Origin: Trichinella spiralis
Taxonomy: Eukaryota; Nematoda; Enoplea; Trichinellida; Trichinellidae
Direction of reading: 5' to 3'
Length of the DNA: 64,000 bases
Assembly (NCBI GenBank): GCA_000181795.3
Contig: CM012955.1
Coordinates: 11,642,337 to 11,706,336 of the forward strand
The position numbers and the translations under genes were made by a program. Of the stretch, positions 62,906 to 64,000 are shown in pieces; within the stretch, counting starts at the first letter, position 1; every line of letters begins with the position of its first letter. The notes under the pieces were generated by a model. That model saw only the letters and a list, made by a program, of their open reading frames with translations, searched no databases and was not told where the DNA came from.

Positions 62906-64000
62906 AACCTGAACATGGGCAACTAATGACCACTTCTTACGAACGGTGTCGTCACAATTGGCCCACATGCACTTTTGGCTGCCACCCGAGATGTGTGATT
63001 TATACACATGAATGTTAACACCTTGAGCACTTTGAAAGAGTCTAAAAATGAGCGAACAAATTTGCTTAGCACCAATTTGCAAATGGAGTGAATTATTCGA
63101 TTGGAAATTACTGTTTGCACTGGTTCCACTCGCAAACGTAACGCAAAGCCGCGTTTGCAGCCATCAGTGGGGGCGGAGTTTGCCTCTGGGACAGACGAAC
63201 GCTGGGCGACGTGGCCGCCAACGGTCGCTGTGCTTGCACAACCGACGGCGAGGAAGTGGCCTGACGGGCAGCCGGATTCGAGGTACAAATTATCTGTCGT
63301 TTGCGAGTGTCCACCACTTGCAACGACGAACAATGATGATCCGCATCGTCGCTGTTGGTCCTTTTGCGAGACACGCCGCCACCGTTCACTGGAACCCAGA
63401 CCGCGCCGACAGTGTCCGGCTTGTTCAGCAACACATGCAAATTCTTCTGACCCAACTTGACCGTATCCGTGTCGGGCGTGGCGGCGCGTCGATTTCCATC
63501 GGCGTCGGTACCGTTCAACATGTGCCGATCTTCGTCGAACCGCCGCCGCTGCTGCTGCTGCTGCTGCTCGGGGGGCGGTGGATCGTCGGTGCCATGCCAA
63601 GGCAGCTGTGCTTCGGCTGGGTCGGCGGCGGCGGCAGCTAACGACGACACAGTGCTATTTTCGCCTTCGCTCAAATCGCCATTCGCGTTTACCGCCTTCG
63701 AATACACGGCGCCGGTGCTGCGCGCCGCGGCGGCTTTGTTCTCCACACGCACGATTCGAGCTTCGTGCGCATCGTTAGCTTCGATCAGTGACGTCGCCTC
63801 CAACGCCGGATGGCACACCTCCAGCTGACATTGGCCACTTGCGGCCGGCTGTGAGGACGACACCGTGGAACCATTCAACGATACCGCACCACCACCACCA
63901 CCACCGCTGGACGACAACCTGCTGCCACTACTACTGCTGCCCGTACGACAACACGGCTGCTGCTTTTTCTTCACATTCACCGCAGGCACTGCTGCTGTTG
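62336..64000 (-). CDS. ARID2: ARID2 (BAF200) C-terminal part, continues beyond window
   Basis: Four exons are visible: 64000-63112 (open at its 5' end), 63041-62909, 62807-62628, 62557-62336. The long exon is GC-rich and encodes a disordered Ser/Gly/Ala-rich stretch with a Gln run, ending in RYVCEWNQCKQ. The next exon completes paired C2H2-type fingers (LFQSAQGVNIHVYKSHI, KCMWANCDD...SLVAHVQ), matching human ARID2 (YLCEWxSCKRWFxTPSQVFYH...GQCLWEGC). The end shows ALRRxS-like AMSAIRRHTLVN, then GPVTKSIRFTSALVLRNLAM and CNRALAQCLGALRPELLSED. These correspond to GPITKHIRLTAALILKNI and STLAKCLYELNF. ARID2 defines the PBAF form of SWI/SNF chromatin remodellers. The N-terminal ARID and RFX-type domains would lie to the right of the window. 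Confidence 0.9.
62877..62903. repeat. (TA)n microsatellite in ARID2 intron
   Basis: About thirteen TA units directly downstream of the zinc-finger exon donor. Confidence 0.9.

Noticed and set aside
63108-63641. Overlapping + strand frames opposite ARID2
   Set aside because: Shadows of the GC-rich ARID2 exon; the - strand frame has the conserved zinc-finger and tail blocks.

Overview
This is a 64 kb piece of an AT-rich animal nuclear genome. Genes have many short exons with GT-AG introns, the shortest near 42-60 bases, in A/T-rich intergenic DNA full of simple repeats. The gene set (SLC12A9, perilipin, MGAT5, ARID2, NHS/GUKH, ATG4, ANKLE1/LEM-3, SECISBP2) is metazoan. The compact introns, a short mitochondrial alanyl-tRNA synthetase, a short SECIS-binding protein and splice acceptors placed right at start codons suggest a nematode, perhaps a Trichinella-like Dorylaimia species. 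That assignment is inference. No rRNA, tRNA or CRISPR was seen.

Layout: 0-2.1 kb holds a decayed piggyBac-type transposon and unassigned sequence. 3.1-7.2 kb (-) is an SLC12A9-type transporter. 8.2-10.6 kb (+) is a perilipin. 11.6-12.5 kb (-) is an OCIA-domain protein. 14.3-18.15 kb is a direct tandem duplication carrying an unrecognised four-exon gene (-) and a broken second copy, with a small MITE inserted in only one copy. 18.8-19.4 kb (+) is an orphan secreted glycoprotein. 22.2-23.6 kb (+) is CHORDC1 and 24.7-26.0 kb (+) is BSDC1. 26.8-30.0 kb (-) is MGAT5. 32.1-34.05 kb (+) is ANKLE1/LEM-3. 34.3-39.6 kb (-) is a ZP-domain membrane protein. 42.7-44.1 kb (-) is SECISBP2. 44.6-46.8 kb (-) is a cathepsin L. 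48.1-49.6 kb (-) is mitochondrial alanyl-tRNA synthetase. 50.2-50.5 kb (-) is complex III subunit UQCRQ. 51.2-55.7 kb (-) is an NHS/GUK-holder homologue. 58.0-60.9 kb (+) is ATG4. 62.3 kb to the window end (-) is the C-terminal part of ARID2.

Exon models were built by hand from conserved protein blocks and GT-AG sites. Every complete multi-exon model closes in a single reading frame with a total length divisible by three, which is independent support. Splice positions may be off by a base or two. The genes do not form one pathway. The most unusual items are the two cut-down translation factors (SECISBP2 with only its functional core; a mitochondrial AlaRS without editing or C-terminal domains), the duplicated orphan gene, and a 57-base stop-free in-phase intron beside the cathepsin catalytic histidine.
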